From NCBI GenBank assembly GCA_963920665.1, contig OY987272.1, positions 2,485,001-2,549,000 on the forward strand: a stretch of DNA of 64,000 nucleotides, in the 5' to 3' direction. Origin of the DNA: Straminergon stramineum. Taxonomy: Eukaryota; Streptophyta; Bryopsida; Hypnales; Calliergonaceae. A program made the position numbers and the translations under genes. The notes beneath the pieces are model-generated. The model was not told the DNA's origin, did no database searches, and was given only the letters and a program-made list of their open reading frames with translations. Shown one piece after another: positions 1 through 11,575 of the stretch (positions within the stretch are counted from its first letter, which is position 1; every line of letters starts with the position of its first letter).

Positions 1-485
1 TGTTTTGCAATGACAATTATGCACAAATTACTTTATGTAACAAATGATACAATTTTAGAAGATGTAATGATAATTTGAATAACATTTCCATATACATTTT
101 CTTCTTATTACTTATTTATCTTGATGGATGGATAAGAGTGCAAGAAAACTTTATTGTGTGAGAGATCTCATGTTTGTGAAGTAAACACTTATGGATGGTG
201 CAACCAAAGTACAAGACCCAAAAACATCCCTATTCAATTAGTTCATTTTGGGTTCACCTCTTATTCTAAATCCAATTTTGTCATGTTGCATCCCAATGTA
301 GTGAGAATTGGCAAGGGACTATAATATGGCAATTCAATGTGGAATATTGCTTTGTAATCCCTATGCATGACAAAAGGTTCATTCACTATTCCACAATCTG
401 AAAGACTACTCTTGAATTATCATTGCAATTGTGTATGGAATTAATGAGCTACATTAACATTCAAGTGGTCAGGAATAGTTCCCCC
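1..485. other. AT-rich intergenic sequence
   Basis: No open frame, RNA gene or clear repeat boundary is visible. The segment ends at the left TTAA of the first family A element. Confidence 0.5.
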
Positions 486-1134
486 TTAACCCATAAATGC
501 CCAAGGCTATTTTTGAGCTTCTAAAAATTTGCTCTAAATTGAACAAAAACCCATCATTTTGAAAAGTTGTATTAATATTTTTAATTTTTAACCATATAAA
601 TTCAAACTAGACATGTTAGTGATCACATAGGAAAAGAAAACACAACAATATCACTTATGGAATGAAAGATTATAATGTTTGATTATAAGGGTGTTAAAAC
701 CGCAAAATTTTTAACATCCTCTTTTCACATGTCAAATCCAAAAAGTTGGTCACCAAAAAAATAAGAGGTTAAAGAGCCTAACATGCATAACCCCAATCAA
801 TTTTTGGCTTCTCAAAATCTACTCTACAATTTTTTTAAATGAATTTCAAATGTGATTTTTTCTCCAAGATCTAGCATGTATTTGAGGCTCATTTCCAAGA
901 GCCCCCAACACTATGGAAAGTCAAGATTGCGGTGGACACCCTTGCACAGAATCTTGAATAGAAAAATCATAATCATTCATTTTCAAAATCAGATTTTTGA
1001 TGCTAAAACTCAACTTCAAAAAGAATTTTTCAAAAATATAAACCACTCAAAATAGAAAATTGGTTACGTATTATCAATTGCTTCAAAGTATTGTCAACAC
1101 CAAAATTTAGTACCTCAAGCATTTTAGGTATAGA
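486..1134 (+). mobile_element. TTAA element, family A, copy 1
   Basis: The left end reads TTAACCCATAAATGCCCAAG. The right end, read inward on the other strand, is a worn version of the same terminus (ATACCTAAAATGCTTGAGG). The interior matches, in the same orientation, the copy at 41973-42598 and, inverted, the copy at 33719-34736; all share a core around 'AATCTACTCTACAA'. It is non-coding: the short open frames inside have no family resemblance. I infer a piggyBac-like non-autonomous element from the TTAA and CCC termini. Confidence 0.7.
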
Positions 1135-1694
1135 CAACAATGGAAAGTTGTATGATTTTGCATTCATTTGACAACCTATAATACATGTGTCTTTTGGGGG
1201 TCTTAAAAATGAGTTGACCAATACTAATACATGTAAACATTTTTTGATATGCTATTCAATTGCTTTAAGAAATTATGAATCTGATACATCTAAATATATG
1301 CAACGACCGAGGGAAAAATTGACAAGTGCATGTTAAAACAAAGAAAAAAAATGAGAACACCAGTCACAACATTCCAACACTTTGTCACGCTAATGGAAAA
1401 CTAATTTCAATTTGTTGGAGCCATACCAAAATCATACACAATATAAAATGGAATGATTGGTGTAGTGCAACTTGAATCTTAACCCCATAAGGATGTTGCT
1501 AACCATAATGGTCCGATGGATGACTTCATTCTTGACAATAGAAAAAGAGAATGCACCTATTGGTCCAATAATTGGAGAATTTTGATAACTACCTTGGTTA
1601 TGGGAGTTGCATCCTGTCATTCAAACCTCAAATAGTGTGGTGTGCCAATATAGTATTTGTGTGTTGTTGTTCTTGAACTAGTTCTTTTAGTATC
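1135..1694. other. AT-rich intergenic sequence
   Basis: No gene is recognisable. Short open frames on both strands lack any domain or start context and look like chance. Confidence 0.45.
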
Positions 1695-1923
1695 TTAACC
1701 TTTAAACATCGAAGCAAATGTTTTATGTCCAATAAGCTTAGATGATAAAGAATCTCTCCAAGTAGGACATAACTATGACTACTCATCATGAGAATTTTGT
1801 AAGAAAAGGGTAAGTCTTCTACAGTAGTATGACTTCCAATGAATATTTTTTATTTTCTTAAAGTATATGATGTCACACGGTTCCAGAATAGAGGATTTTC
1901 ACGGTCACCAGTCAATCCTTTAA
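1695..1923 (+). mobile_element. TTAA element, family B, copy 1
   Basis: This is a 229-bp copy of family B. It begins TTAACCTTTAAACATCG and carries the family landmarks 'GTAGGACA', 'GACTTCCAATGAATATTTT' and 'ATGATGTCACACGGTT'. Its right-hand TTAA at 1920-1923 is also the left TTAA of the adjacent family C element. Confidence 0.75.
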
Positions 1924-2898
1924 CCCCTCACCGCCGGAGGAGATGAAAAGTGTCTTCTCATAGTCTAGCAGTAAAATTCAAAGTGCTGTAACTTTTGCAT
2001 CCAATGTCCGAATTCAATAAACTTATTGAGAAAATTGCGCATATTAGTCTAGTTTCAGTGGTAAAATTTTCAGATCAATACAAGATGTACTGAGTTTTTG
2101 AGAGTCATTCGAAGTTCACAGGTTCAATTTGAGTTCACCTCACTACATTCTGATGGCTGCAACTTCGGGGGTTTGTATCTTTCTCATCAAATGTTCTTTT
2201 TCAATCAAAAATTTTGGGTCTTGTTCCCAATAAAGCCTAGTTATCGTGGTAAAATTTTCATGTCAATCCAAGTTGTTTTGAATGTTTGGGAGCAATTTGA
2301 AGTACAAAATCCAGACATTTTTGCATTACAATGAACTTTGACGGCTTATAACTTCTTCATACGTGGTCCGTTTTCAATCATTTTTGTTGGAAAAGTTGTG
2401 CATACTAGTCTTGTTTATAAGATTAAAATTTCATATGAATCCAAGAGGTTATGAGTGACTGAGAAGCATTTTAGTAGAGGGAGGTTCAAACATAGATGTG
2501 ATTTTTTGCTACTTTTTTCACTGTTTTTTGACATTTCAAAACAATTTTGCAGACACAACAAGTCAATTGAATGAGATTTTTTTTCACCAAAGTGTTTGTC
2601 TTTTGGTTTGAATCACTTTGTAGTTTCAATTTTTCTCATTTGAGTAGGTTTAGAAATCGAATTTCACCTCCAAATGTGTTTTTAAGAAAATTTCAGCATC
2701 TTTTTTCAACACTAAAACATTATAATCTTTCAATCTATACTTTCAAATGACCCCAAATTTTTTTCACACCATCTACAACATGCACACTACAATATTGTAC
2801 AGTTGAGATTTTCATACCTCACTGAGATTTAGACTTATAGGACTTGAAAAGCAAGTCAGCTTTTACACATGTTTGGACTTCAGGCGATGAGGGGTTAA
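1920..2898 (+). mobile_element. TTAA element, family C, copy 1
   Basis: A 979-bp element bounded by TTAACCCCTCACCGCC on the left and GGCGATGAGGGGTTAA on the right. An inverted copy lies at 43900-44867. The interior contains about three imperfect tandem units of roughly 190 bp (starting near 1985, 2170 and 2355), each with a 'GGTAAAATTTTCA..TCAA'-type stretch. No transposase frame is present. Confidence 0.85.
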
Positions 2899-3409
2899 GG
2901 GGTAACTTAAGTAGCACTTGTGAACATCTCATGGGACACTCTAACTTCCATAAATTATTAAAATTTCCCTGAATAGTGCCTACTTATTAGTCTCTAAGTG
3001 GGCTTTCCTGTTGACATGCTAAAAGTTGGTCAAATGGGGATCCAAACATTGGACTTTGCATTAACTTTTTGCTGTTCAGATTAGCATCTAGTTTATCGGT
3101 ATCAATGATTTCTGTGCTTTAACTGAACTCCCAATTCGCATGTTCGCAAATCCCGGTATAAGATAATATTGTTAACCAACCTAACGGCCATTCCCCCTTG
3201 GAGGAGAAATAATCTAATGCCTCCTTATATGCCTGGGAGTGAACTTAGTTATATTCTGTAGGAATCATTGATTGGCAAGGAAGTTGCAACACTATTGTCA
3301 TTGGGCTGAGTGGAAAGTCACAAAGAGAAGCATTGGTTGGCTGGGAAGTTGCCACCGGTTGAAGCTACCACTTGATGTTGTGGAAGCATAAGGGCCTCTC
3401 CAACTATGG
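2899..3409. other. Intergenic sequence between elements
   Basis: Nothing gene-like is seen. Composition is slightly GC-richer than the elements on either side, without a usable open frame. Confidence 0.45.
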
Positions 3410-3640
3410 TTAATCCTTGAATACTGGACTTGTAACCACGAAAATCATCGCTTTTGGAACCGTTTGACATCATCTACTTTAAAAAAAATAAAAAATACTC
3501 ATTGGCAATCAAACTATTGTAGAAGATCTTCCCTTTCCACCCCTAATTCCCAAGATGAATAGTTGCACTTCTATCCTACATAGGAGAATTCCTTGTCATT
3601 CATTGGACAAAAAACATCCGCCTCTTTGTTTAGGGGTTAA
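3410..3640 (-). mobile_element. TTAA element, family B, inverted copy
   Basis: A 231-bp element. The right end reads TTTGTTTAGGGGTTAA and the left end TTAATCCTTGAATAC. Read on the minus strand it matches family B in order: 'TTGTCCAATGAATGACAAGG', 'TAGGATAGAAGTGCAACTAT' and 'AGTAGATGATGTCAAACGG'. Some bases differ from the 33999 copy, so the two insertions are old and independent. Confidence 0.8.
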
Positions 3641-6600
3641 ATATGTTATGAATTTTTGACAACATGGTTCTTGAAATGGAAAAGGGTTCATAGACATTTG
3701 TAAATCATGGGACTTCTTTTTGACAAAGCTCAATTATTGCTCATGCCACTAACATCACAGAAATCAATAAAATCACAACTCCTCAAGTGACCGATTGGCA
3801 AGATACACAAGTTCCATTCCTCGGCTTGTGAATGTTTTTTTTTCTTTCTAAGGATTGATTCTTCTTCTTCTTCGAATTGTCGTCTCCTTGGTTTTTGGAT
3901 TCTCAACCCCCAACACAACAAAAACCATTCAATAAGCACAACATAGTAATTTCATTTGATGCCAAGTTGATAGTATCATGGGTGAAGTCGCAACGTGCAT
4001 GAGATATATATCATTCATACATTCAAATTCTTGTGAAGTGCAAAAAAAGTACTTGGAAAGTTAGTAACTTCGTACCAAGAAAAGGACACAAAGATATGTA
4101 CCTCCATATTCCAATTCCCCAACGTCCAATCCACTTGAGCCATGACTGAATGTTGATAGATTGCCATCCACGAATTTACAAACGGTGGGACAATTTTTCC
4201 ATATATTAAATTTGAAACCCACCGTACCATACAATGATAATATTCAAATGGCAAAGCTCACACATTCAACACAACCCATAGACCCCCACCTATTGCATCA
4301 GGTGGGTCTCACTGCAGACATGAAATGAATTCCATGAAACCAAGGACAATCTGGGTCGCATAACAATCCAGTCCACAAGATAACATTAATGGAGATATTT
4401 TAGTGAAAACTACAACAAAACAATAGAAATTGATAGCCAATTTGCAAAATATATATTTACTAACTTAACTTCCTCCACATTGGAATTAGCATCTATTTCA
4501 GTCAGTTGTGTTCTGTATTACAGTACTCCCATTAGGGAAGCCAACCCATTTCTGATCACCCCCCCATTTCCAATATGTATGCTGCTTTCTTTCCGGGAAG
4601 TTGTGGCGCAGTTCCTGCACTAGCTGTGTCAAATTATGATTGGTTGCAAGGCTCTCAATATTGCAACCAGCCCTTGGTCGATTTTGCAATTAGCCAGTGG
4701 TCACAAATAGAAAGCTAACCAGGTAACCAAAGTTGCCATGCATATCTGTCTTGAAGGTAGCATTTGCACTAAAATCCATAAACTAAGTTAATTTCTTGGA
4801 AGGGGGCCCCAAAAAAAAGTAGAAAAAATGAGACTCTCGATGGGGTAGTGTTTTTTTTAAAAAGTTTAAACTATATTTTAACCAGTTATGCCTTTCATTG
4901 TTTTGTGATATTCGTCCACGTTTGCAATAGCTGTTAACCCTTGGCTAGTCGCTACAGTAGGTAGCTTATTAGGTGAGATATTTATTAAATAGTGTACACA
5001 CCATGGGGCTGGGTTGAACTGTGACCACTTACAGGTTGACCACATACACTTTGACATGGGTTTTGGGTTTTGTTTCTGTTTCTGTTTCTGTTTTTGTTTT
5101 GATGCAAATAAAGGGGGTTTGGGTTTTATTTTAATATTTTATTTTATTTTTTGACACTAATATTTTAAAAGGGGGTTCGGATTTCCAGCAACTCAGAAGC
5201 TGGCATGAGAGTTAAGCAGGTGGCACTGAAGGAGGAGGTTTTGGATTCATGGGTGAACCAGGAAAGTGCGTGCATTTGACCCTCTTTTGCGAAAAAAAAA
5301 AGGTTTGATTTTGTTGAATTGGTTTGGTTGGGGGGGATGCATGACAGGTAGTGTGAGTGGGCTTACCATAATAAATATGCCATGGGCACTGTTTTACAAT
5401 ACTTTCCATTGAGTTGTTGTTGGAGTAGTGTGTGAGTGTGCGACACTAATTTAGGTGCCAACACTAATTTAGGTAACAAAAGGGTAGCACCGACTATTCG
5501 GCATTTGGCATTTACTGCAGGTTGGAAAAAAAACTAGTGGATTTTGCCAATTTCCGCAAAGAAAATATAATTTTGTGGTGGCATGGTTTTTGTAGGTGAT
5601 TATATACATAGTTTTGTTTTATGAATGAGATAGGGTTTTTTTCCTTTTGCATAGTTGGAAAGAGGATTGCTACGATGAACAAAATTGTTTTATTGATGGC
5701 TCCTCTACTAAGTACCAACTCCACTCTTTGAATTAACTAAAATTCTCTACTAGGTATCTAGGGAGGCATAATATCTTCCCACCATTGTCTCCTTATACAA
5801 TGTTAGAGCATCACCACCAAGGCTTTGGACACCTTCTCATAACTCCAAGCTTTGGGTTTGGGAGCTAAAACAGTCCACATCGTTTTGCAGGCTTGGTATT
5901 CCAAGCATAGGGTATGCCACATTTTCCTCAAGATACCCTAACTTAGAGTGGATGAAGGAGTTTCTGTTGGAGCCCAAAGTTGACCATTTCTGTATTTTTT
6001 TTCATTGTTTTTTGGATGAGATGCCATTTTTCATAATGGCATGGCAATAAGTAAGGAATGAGGAGTTGCTTGAGCTCCATGATTAAATGGGATGCATGAT
6101 TGTGCTTAGAGCTAGCTAATTTCGTGGGGATGAGTTGAATGGGTGCAATCATTAGTTAGAGTTGCCAAAATTATTAACAAGATCTCGACCTACAATGGAG
6201 GGGGGGAAATCATCAAGCACTCTCACTTCCCAGAGCCTTGAGTTGTCACTTTCATGTAGGGATTTCACTGCCCCACTATAGTGATGCTCTTATAATACCC
6301 ACCCACCTACCCTCACTAATAGGATAAATCAATGTAAGTGTAAGAATTTGGATCTTCTAAATTAGTTTCTTTTTTAGCTACAAAAAATTATAAATTAGTG
6401 AAGTCGGGACTTTGGTTTAATGTTGACATATTCAAGAATATGGGCTTCTAGATTGAATTATCTTTTCTCTAAATCAAATCATTGTGGCCACTTCATTCTT
6501 TATAAGGCACATTTTTTTTTTATAGATATATGAGTTTTCTTAAACTCATATGGAGTTTTTTTTGTTTGGTTAAGGATGTTAAAGCTTCTTCAATGGAATG

Positions 6601-7182
6601 GCAACTCCAATAAATGAAGTTGAGGCCCCTCTACAACCATTAAGGTGTACAATTGTCAATTGTCATATTTTCCTTCAATGAGGTTTGAATAGACATCACA
6701 AACCTTGTTTCTAGCAAGATTCTTTGTTGAAGTGTCTTTTCCAATTACTTCGCCTCCATACAACTACCATAAAGGTTTGTGAAAAGTTAACTTTGGGATA
6801 ATGCATTGGATTGAAGGAAAAGGCAAAAAAGACATTACTAACAACCTCTATACAAGGCCTTTAGACTTATTGGTGTTGGATCATTATCCCAGTCATGATT
6901 GAAGATGCTCTAAGAATGTCCATCTTTGATTTTATGTGACACTAAATCCAACTAATAATATGTGCAATTAACAATCTTTTTTCTATTATCCATTATGAAT
7001 TTCACTAAACACATTGTTTGAACTTTAAGTAGCTCTTTCAATGGCAATAATCTAAAATTTCACAATGCACCACAAATAATTCTTCTTCTATTAGATTACA
7101 TAAATAATAAAAAAATTCCATATCCACTACAATGTTCATCACTATTATTTTTTCAAAAAACAATCTTCATATTTTTAATTTT
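3641..7182. other. Long AT-rich intergenic region
   Basis: No gene is recognisable on either strand. A short pyrimidine-rich run of TTTCTG repeats lies near 5070-5095. Open frames here (up to about 80 codons) have no recognisable domain and no codon bias. Confidence 0.5.
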
Positions 7183-7672
7183 TTAATCCCTAAAGTCCCA
7201 TTGTCTGCTCGGCAGACAAAATGGATTTTTGGTAGCTTCATGTAACCTCAATTTTTGATGTGATTTTTAAAAGAATACTCCTTCTACTTTTTAACAGTTT
7301 TTTAAAGAATGAAAATCATGTTCTTGTTTTTAAATTTTTTTTCCCTAAACTTTAAACTCAAATATTCAATATACAAAAAATTTAATTCATAATTTGTAGT
7401 GCATGTATTTTTAGCTAAGAAGATTCAAAGTCAAATAATCCAGTCATAGAATATGTTCAAAAACATATTTTTTTCACTTTGAGAGCAAAGATCTTGCAAT
7501 CTATACAATAAAAGTTTATGGAATTTATTTCAGGAATTTGTATACTAGTCTTGCGCAAGATCTCATGGTTAAATATGTAAAAAAATGTTTTGTAAAGTTT
7601 TTTGCTCTTTACGATAGAAATAACGAGTTTGAGTGTTTTTTATGAAAAAAGGCCTCAAACTTAAGGGGCTAA
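7183..7672 (+). mobile_element. TTAA element, family K, internally deleted copy
   Basis: The left end reads TTAATCCCTAAAGTCCCATT and the right end TTAAGGGGCTAA. It shares the start 'AAGTCCC.TTGTC' and a middle block 'TTTTTTAAAGAATGAAAATCA' with the copies at 25972 and 38916. At 490 bp it is about half their size, so I infer an internal deletion. Confidence 0.65.
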
Positions 7673-7837
7673 ATTTATCATAATATTCATGTAGAAGATA
7701 TTTTAAAATTATAAAAAATAAAAAATCATTAATTAAAGAAACACTTTTATTATATTTATAATTTATAAATGTATATTGTAGAATGAAAAATGGTGGAATC
7801 TTGTAGAACATATTAACATAGTTTGAAATTTTAAGCA

Positions 7838-8626
7838 CTACCCCTTCAATGCCTAAGCCTTTCCAAGTGTGTTTTGACTATGAAAAAAGAGCATGGACTT
7901 ATAGTTATTCCCAATGAAGCAAATTTTTTTTTTTCAAAATCTAATTGTATAGACTGATGTTTATAGAGCTTGCTTATTAGTATGCCTACCAATTTTGAGT
8001 GCAAAATTGCATAGGAGTGGTGAGATTATAACAAGAGAAATATACATTTTCTATTTTTAGTGTATTGCCCTTCTTCAAAATGTTTCGGAAATTTGCATAT
8101 AAAAGTTTTTTGGGATTAGAGGCAACATAACTGACTATAAATTGTGTTAGCACAATCAACTCAATGCACTTCCAAAAACCTTAAATTCAAATGAAGAGCT
8201 ATCAAACTCATTACACAATCCACCTTATAATTGTTGAAATGCCATTTTTTTTATAAGTAGAAATCACAATTAACTCCAAATCAACATTTGCATGTTTAAA
8301 TTTTCAATGGTGAAAATCATGAAAACACTTTACTCTTTCCATTGGGACCATTTTCAAAGCAAATGAATTAATAAAAAATTTTAGATCTCAAATCAAGTAA
8401 AATTTGCAAGCTTTACACTTCTACTAAGATACATATATGCTTTCAAGACCTCTCAAGAATCAAATATTTACCTATTTCAATGAAAAATAAAAAAAATTCA
8501 GTAGTTAACTTTTGAAAGTGCCTACAAAAATTTTTTAACCAATCACAAGAATTTAATCGCCCATCCCAAAATGAGCCTAAACTTTCAGATTGACCATATA
8601 TGGTTGGTTAGGCAATTAGAGGTTAA
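7838..8626 (+). mobile_element. TTAA element, family I, copy 2
   Basis: Nearly the whole 789 bp matches 18720-19541 in the same orientation. Shared landmarks are 'GCCTAAGCCTTTCCAAGTG', 'GAAAAAAGAGCATGG', 'ACCATATATGGT' and the right end 'TTAGGCA.TTAG'. The left TTAA is worn (ACTACCCC); the right end is GAGGTTAA. Confidence 0.75.
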
Positions 8627-9131
8627 CATATTTAGAATTATGTAGCTCACATTTAAAAATTTGAAAACATTTATATTTTGAAATTTTGAAAATAAAATAA
8701 TTTCGTAATTTGTGTTAATCAATTTACTAATTTGTATATTATATCATAATTTTTTTAGAATTTCAAATAAATTAAAATAAAATAATCTTTCTCGCTGAAT
8801 TTTTAGTGTTTACTAAACTACTACTCTACTAGCAATACAAATTATAGAGATAGATGACTCGACTAGTTTCAATATAGATCAGGTGATTTGTGAGTGTTGA
8901 TGGCACATGATATAGGACCTACATCAAAAAAAATCCTCCAATAGATTAATTATTATTTTTGGATTGTATGGTATAGGTAGAACCTTTCATAGTGCACCCT
9001 CCTTTAGTGCATAATATGCAATAAGAGAGTTTGAAGACAATAGGTGGCCCTGCGGTGTGTGTTTTGTGATTCAAGATGGAAAGCTAAATGCACTAAGAGA
9101 GGTTCTATGTGTACATACCTACTCAACAAAT
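8627..9131. other. AT-rich intergenic sequence
   Basis: No gene or repeat boundary recognised. Confidence 0.4.
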
Positions 9132-10004
9132 TTAACCCCTAAAGGACCAAACAATGTTTTTTGGCAACATAGCAATTTCGGGCAGCTCACTACAAATGGA
9201 ATTTTTATTTTTTTTCTTTGAAATTTTCACACAACATGTGCTCGAGGAGTAGCTTTAAGACCCAACAATTTTCATAACTTTTGAATACATGGTTAAAAAG
9301 TTATTGTATGATATGTTGTTTTCATTGCTCAACGGTAGCTCGGGCAACAAAAAAAGCTTCTTTAAAAATCACTTTTTTGGAAAATAAAAATTTTAAATTT
9401 ATTTTCCTGATTTATATATACATAGAAAGCTTGGAATCATTCCATTTTAATTTATGAGATGAAAGTTATGAAGAGTTTTAGTTGTGGGTAGTTTGTGGGT
9501 AGTAGTGAAGTGTAGATTGTTTATTACAACAATTTCACCATTTGGATTGGCATTTTTCAATTCCATAAATAAATTATTAACAATTTAGTATTTTGAATCA
9601 TTCTCTACTTCTTTCAACTTACTATTTTTTTCTTACATGTTGTACAATTCCAAATGATCTAAAAATTTTCAAGCGTATAGCCGACAGGACTATGAGAATG
9701 AATCCAAAGAGTTACAACTATTTTGGACATTTTTTCCTAATGATCTGACCTTGTGAAGTGTAGCTGCCTGGATTTTCGCAGGGACAAAAAATGACTTTTT
9801 ATCACTTCAAATGCTAATATCTTGCAATCTAAATGGTGAAAATTTCTGAATTTTTTTCCATATCTTCCCAAACCAGCGTACTACAAGATCCTATGGTTAC
9901 ATTTGTCCAAAAATGTATTTTTTCTAAAATTTGGTCCTTGTACTAGAGATGACAGTTTTGGAGCGTTTTTGGTGAAAACATAGTCAAATACCTTTAGGGG
10001 TTAA
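9132..10004 (+). mobile_element. TTAA element, family E, copy 1 (complete)
   Basis: An 873-bp element with ends TTAACCCCTAAAGG and CCTTTAGGGGTTAA, a 14-bp perfect inverted pair. Interior landmarks are 'TTTTTTGGCAACATAG', 'GGGCAGCTCACTAC', 'TTGTACAATTCCAAATGATC' and 'GGTGAAAACATAGTCAAA'. These recur in at least five further copies between 20.7 and 24.6 kb. It is non-coding. Confidence 0.85.
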
Positions 10005-11295
10005 ACCTTTCAATTCCAAATAATGAAGTGAAATTTATGAAGAGTTTTATTTTGTAGGCTATGGAGGTAGGAAAAATACATTAAGCCCATTCAATTTTGA
10101 AAATTTCCAAATATAAAGAAAAACTAAAAGATGATGATTGTTTACTAGAATAATTCTCAATTTTTTTGTAAAAGTTCTTAGCTATTTAGTTTTTTCTTTC
10201 ATCATGTACCACATTCTACATTATAATTTTTTAAAGAAGAATATGAGATTTTTTTGGTTAGAATTTTTACATATATTCTCACACATTGTCACATGTATTT
10301 GCTAATACACACATGTTATAGGACATATGTCTTTTATGTATAAATATTGAAAGACCAAACTTCACCTCTTGGAAGGGACAAAAAAACTTACATTTTGAAG
10401 TTTAGGCACATTGAACTTGCAAATAGTGGGGATATTCACTCTCTAAGATTTTAGAAGGATGTACTTGAACAAGTTAAATAAAGAATCCTACAATTAGATT
10501 TGTTAAAAAATAAATATAGATAAAGATTTTAGACTTACTTTGGTGATGAGTATTTTGTTAGAGTTTTTGGCCTTTAAACATAAAAGAAGTGTAGGGCTTA
10601 ATGACACATCTCTAAAAGAATTTGGAATACCATTTTGGACCTTGTACTTAATTACACAATTTCAACTAGTTAGCTATGCACTTTGTGCAATTATTTTTTT
10701 CTCCATGGTAATTACACAAAATAATGTAGTGATTGAGATGGTTTTTGTAGGTGTGTAATTTTTCTATGTGCATAGGCCTATCAACTTTGGAAAAATCAAG
10801 CGATAGAAAGATCAAACCCACAACCACAAAATACATACACATGCAAGTTTTACATTTTGGGCCCTTTGTGCATTTAGAAGTACACAAGTATGACAACCAC
10901 TTTCTTGTAGAAACTATGTTCTTTTCATCCAAATGTTCTACCTATCTTGGTTAATGACCAATTCACCCACATCGGGTAGACTGCTTATTTTCAAATTTTT
11001 CTTTTGGTGAGGGTACAAAATTTATGTCAATAGAAAATGTGTATCACTACAAATTAATTTTTTCTTTGTAGAAATCAATATCATAAGTAATGTACTAGTT
11101 TGTATTAATATTAAAGTATTAAAATAAAGTATTTTGGATAGATTAGCATTACATGTTCAAAGAGGATAAATTAGCAAGGCAATCTTCTTTAGACATAACT
11201 TGCACAAGTGTACTAGGATCAATAGGAGTTGTTGCTAGCCATGGGAAGTGGTAGGCCTACACAAACCCACCCCCACCCACCCCTAAATTGGTGTA
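10005..11295. other. AT-rich intergenic sequence
   Basis: The first few hundred bases resemble interior parts of family E and K elements but have no clear ends. The rest holds only short, unrecognisable open frames. Confidence 0.4.
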
Positions 11296-11573
11296 AGGTA
11301 ACTACACCTAATTTCCACTACTTTCTAAAATTGAACACTCTAGATATATATTCTAAAATATTCACGAGACTCCAAGATCAATTCTAGAAACACCTATTTT
11401 CAGCACTTTGAAAATTCATAGTTTATTTATACGGTGTCCAAAAAATGCATTCTAAGAGAATCTAGAACTAATCCCCTTTTGACTACCAACAAGACCCCAC
11501 CAAAAGGTTTTCCAATATAATAATGAAAACCATGTTGAATTGCTTATTTGTGCGACTTTAGGTGTAGTTACCT
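11296..11573. mobile_element. MITE-like element P (AGGTAA ends, TA flanks)
   Basis: A 278-bp segment with perfect 16-bp terminal inverted repeats, AGGTAACTACACCTAA and TTAGGTGTAGTTACCT. It is flanked by TA on both sides (11294-11295 and 11574-11575), consistent with a 2-bp TA target duplication. The interior is AT-rich and non-coding. The AGGTAA ends recall element F at 22784-23225. Confidence 0.7.
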
Positions 11574-11575
11574 TA

